From: Sphingobacterium litopenaei
GTDB lineage: Bacteria > Bacteroidota > Bacteroidia > Sphingobacteriales > Sphingobacteriaceae
DNA length: 54,773 bases
Assembly (NCBI RefSeq): GCF_014692495.1
Contig: NZ_JACOIJ010000024.1
Span: forward strand, 1 to 54,773
Reading direction: 5' to 3'
Both the position numbers and the translations under genes were made by a program. Each line of letters begins with the position of its first letter. The stretch's first letter is position 1. The notes under the pieces were generated by a model. That model saw only the letters and a list, made by a program, of their open reading frames with translations. It was not told the origin of the DNA and ran no database searches. Positions 54,117 to 54,773 of the stretch are shown here, piece by piece.

Positions 54117-54461
54117 ATGCCACGTTCGGTTAACGCAGTTGCTTCGAGAAGAAGAAGAAAAAGAATCATGAAATTAGCTAAAGGCTATTTCGGTTCACGT
54201 AGCAAAGTATATACTATTGCTAAAAATACAGTAGAAAAAGGTTTACAATACGCTTACCGCGACCGTAAAACCAAAAAACGCGAGTTTAGAGCTTTATGGA
54301 TTCAACGTATCAACGCGGGTGCTCGTCAACACGGAATTTCATATTCTCAATTGATCGGTAAATTAAACGCTAAAAACATTGGCTTAAACCGTAAGGTATT
54401 AGCTGACTTAGCTTTAAACAACCCAGCTGCTTTCAAAGCAGTTATTGATGCAGTAAAATAA
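54117..54461 (+). CDS. rplT: 50S ribosomal protein L20
   Basis: 114 residues with the L20 pattern [34 protein letters not shown] and [26 protein letters not shown]. It binds early to 23S rRNA and, in other bacteria, represses its operon. Final gene of the cluster; a strong terminator follows, then the second intron copy. Confidence 0.98.
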   Translation: MPRSVNAVASRRRRKRIMKLAKGYFGSRSKVYTIAKNTVEKGLQYAYRDRKTKKREFRALWIQRINAGARQHGISYSQLIGKLNAKNIGLNRKVLADLALNNPAAFKAVIDAVK

Positions 54462-54497
54462 TTTAGTTTTTAAACCGCTATCAATTTGTTAGATATA

Positions 54498-54530
54498 AAA
54501 GGGAACTCGTGAGAGTTCCCTTTCTTTTTA
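54498..54530 (+). terminator. terminator after rplT, used as an intron target
   Basis: AAAGGGAACTC (54498-54508), GTGA loop, GAGTTCCCTTT (54513-54523), then CTTTTTA. The intron begins directly after the T at 54531. Confidence 0.85.
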
Positions 54531-54531
54531 T

Positions 54532-54773
54532 GTGCGCCCGGCATGGGCGTGAACTCTAGGGTGTAAGTCCCGAACGTGCCTTGATAGTGGGAAACGTTAA
54601 CTTAAGGCAAGGTTGTCCTTCGCGAGGGGGAATCTGAAGGAAGCCTGCGGTAAATCTCTGGCCTGACGCACAGAAATCGAATGAGGCCGTTGGATGTGGG
54701 TGAGTCTGCATAACAAGACAAAGCCCTAAACTATCCGAAACATTCCGCGGTAGATTCGACAGGTATATGGAGA
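54532..54773 (+). mobile_element. second group II intron copy, 5' part, cut by the window edge
   Basis: The first 242 nt match the intron at 27031 except for two bases (54646 T for G, 54660 G for T). The orientation and placement behind a terminator are the same. Exon end TTTAT can pair with four bases of the EBS1 candidate ATAAC. Whether this copy carries the reverse transcriptase cannot be seen. Confidence 0.88.

Noticed and set aside
1..54773. CRISPR arrays, prophage, rRNA, tmRNA
   Set aside because: No spaced repeat arrays, phage structural genes or rRNA sequences are visible.

Overview
The window is AT-rich, Gram-negative Bacteroidota chromosome, most like Sphingobacteriaceae (Sphingobacterium or Pedobacter relatives). 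Supporting signs are: promoter elements of the TTG/TAnnTTTG type with almost no Shine-Dalgarno sequences; an LptD-type LPS assembly gene beside MCE and amidase genes; a PKD-like lipoprotein, TlpA-like and S9 peptidase cluster typical of the end of a SusC/SusD locus; AraC-controlled sugar porter and DUF5107 genes; and thrS-infC-rpmI-rplT. Most of it is core genome. No phage, CRISPR array, rRNA or plasmid functions are seen.

Layout. 1-2395: the right end of an IS200/IS605-type element (TnpB C-terminus plus omega-RNA-like 3' end) sits inside a PKD-like lipoprotein gene. A TlpA-like gene with a one-base frameshift follows. 2446-4548: secreted S9 peptidase, then a duplicated terminator-bearing repeat. 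4926-10476: envelope block with an MCE protein and two amidases on the minus strand and divergent lptD. 10500-17589: cinA, a 2-oxoacid dehydrogenase E2, cardiolipin synthase and a large exported MG2/plug-domain protein. 17641-21279: DMT exporter, YihY/BrkB protein and acyl-CoA ligase, overlapping on the minus strand. 21467-25901: small outer-membrane protein, M61 peptidase, BadF-type sugar kinase, glutathione peroxidase and thymidine kinase. 26098-28205: an acidic conserved protein and a convergent gene, split by an ORF-less group II intron. 28298-32166: YbaB, UPF0173 hydrolase, and a GlcNAc-kinase-like gene with a FucP-type transporter. 32498-38027: rho, pssA, a small protein and a large metallopeptidase/propeller protein. 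38619-40340: mgtE and two tRNA-Asn genes. 40404-46107: AraC regulator, sugar porter and DUF5107-TPR protein. 46354-48919: DEDDh exonuclease and DUF294/CBS/cNMP protein. 48993-49113: MITE-like inverted repeat. 49208-50086: rlmF. 50292-51124: broken FRG-domain gene. 51278-54461: thrS-infC-rpmI-rplT. 54532-end: a second copy of the same intron.

The most unusual content is mobile or RNA-level. Two near-identical group II intron copies (two differences over 242 nt) each sit directly behind an intrinsic terminator. The complete copy is only about 690 nt, has no reverse transcriptase, carries the CGC domain V triad expected of class C, and leaves the neighbouring gene's last codon and a stop in place. 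Also notable are the omega-RNA-like IS end in the PKD gene, a tRNA-Thr anticodon-like hairpin in the thrS leader, a TTG start for infC, and a sugar operon whose DUF5107-TPR product has no known biochemical role. Function calls come from reading the translations and motifs by eye; no database search was run.
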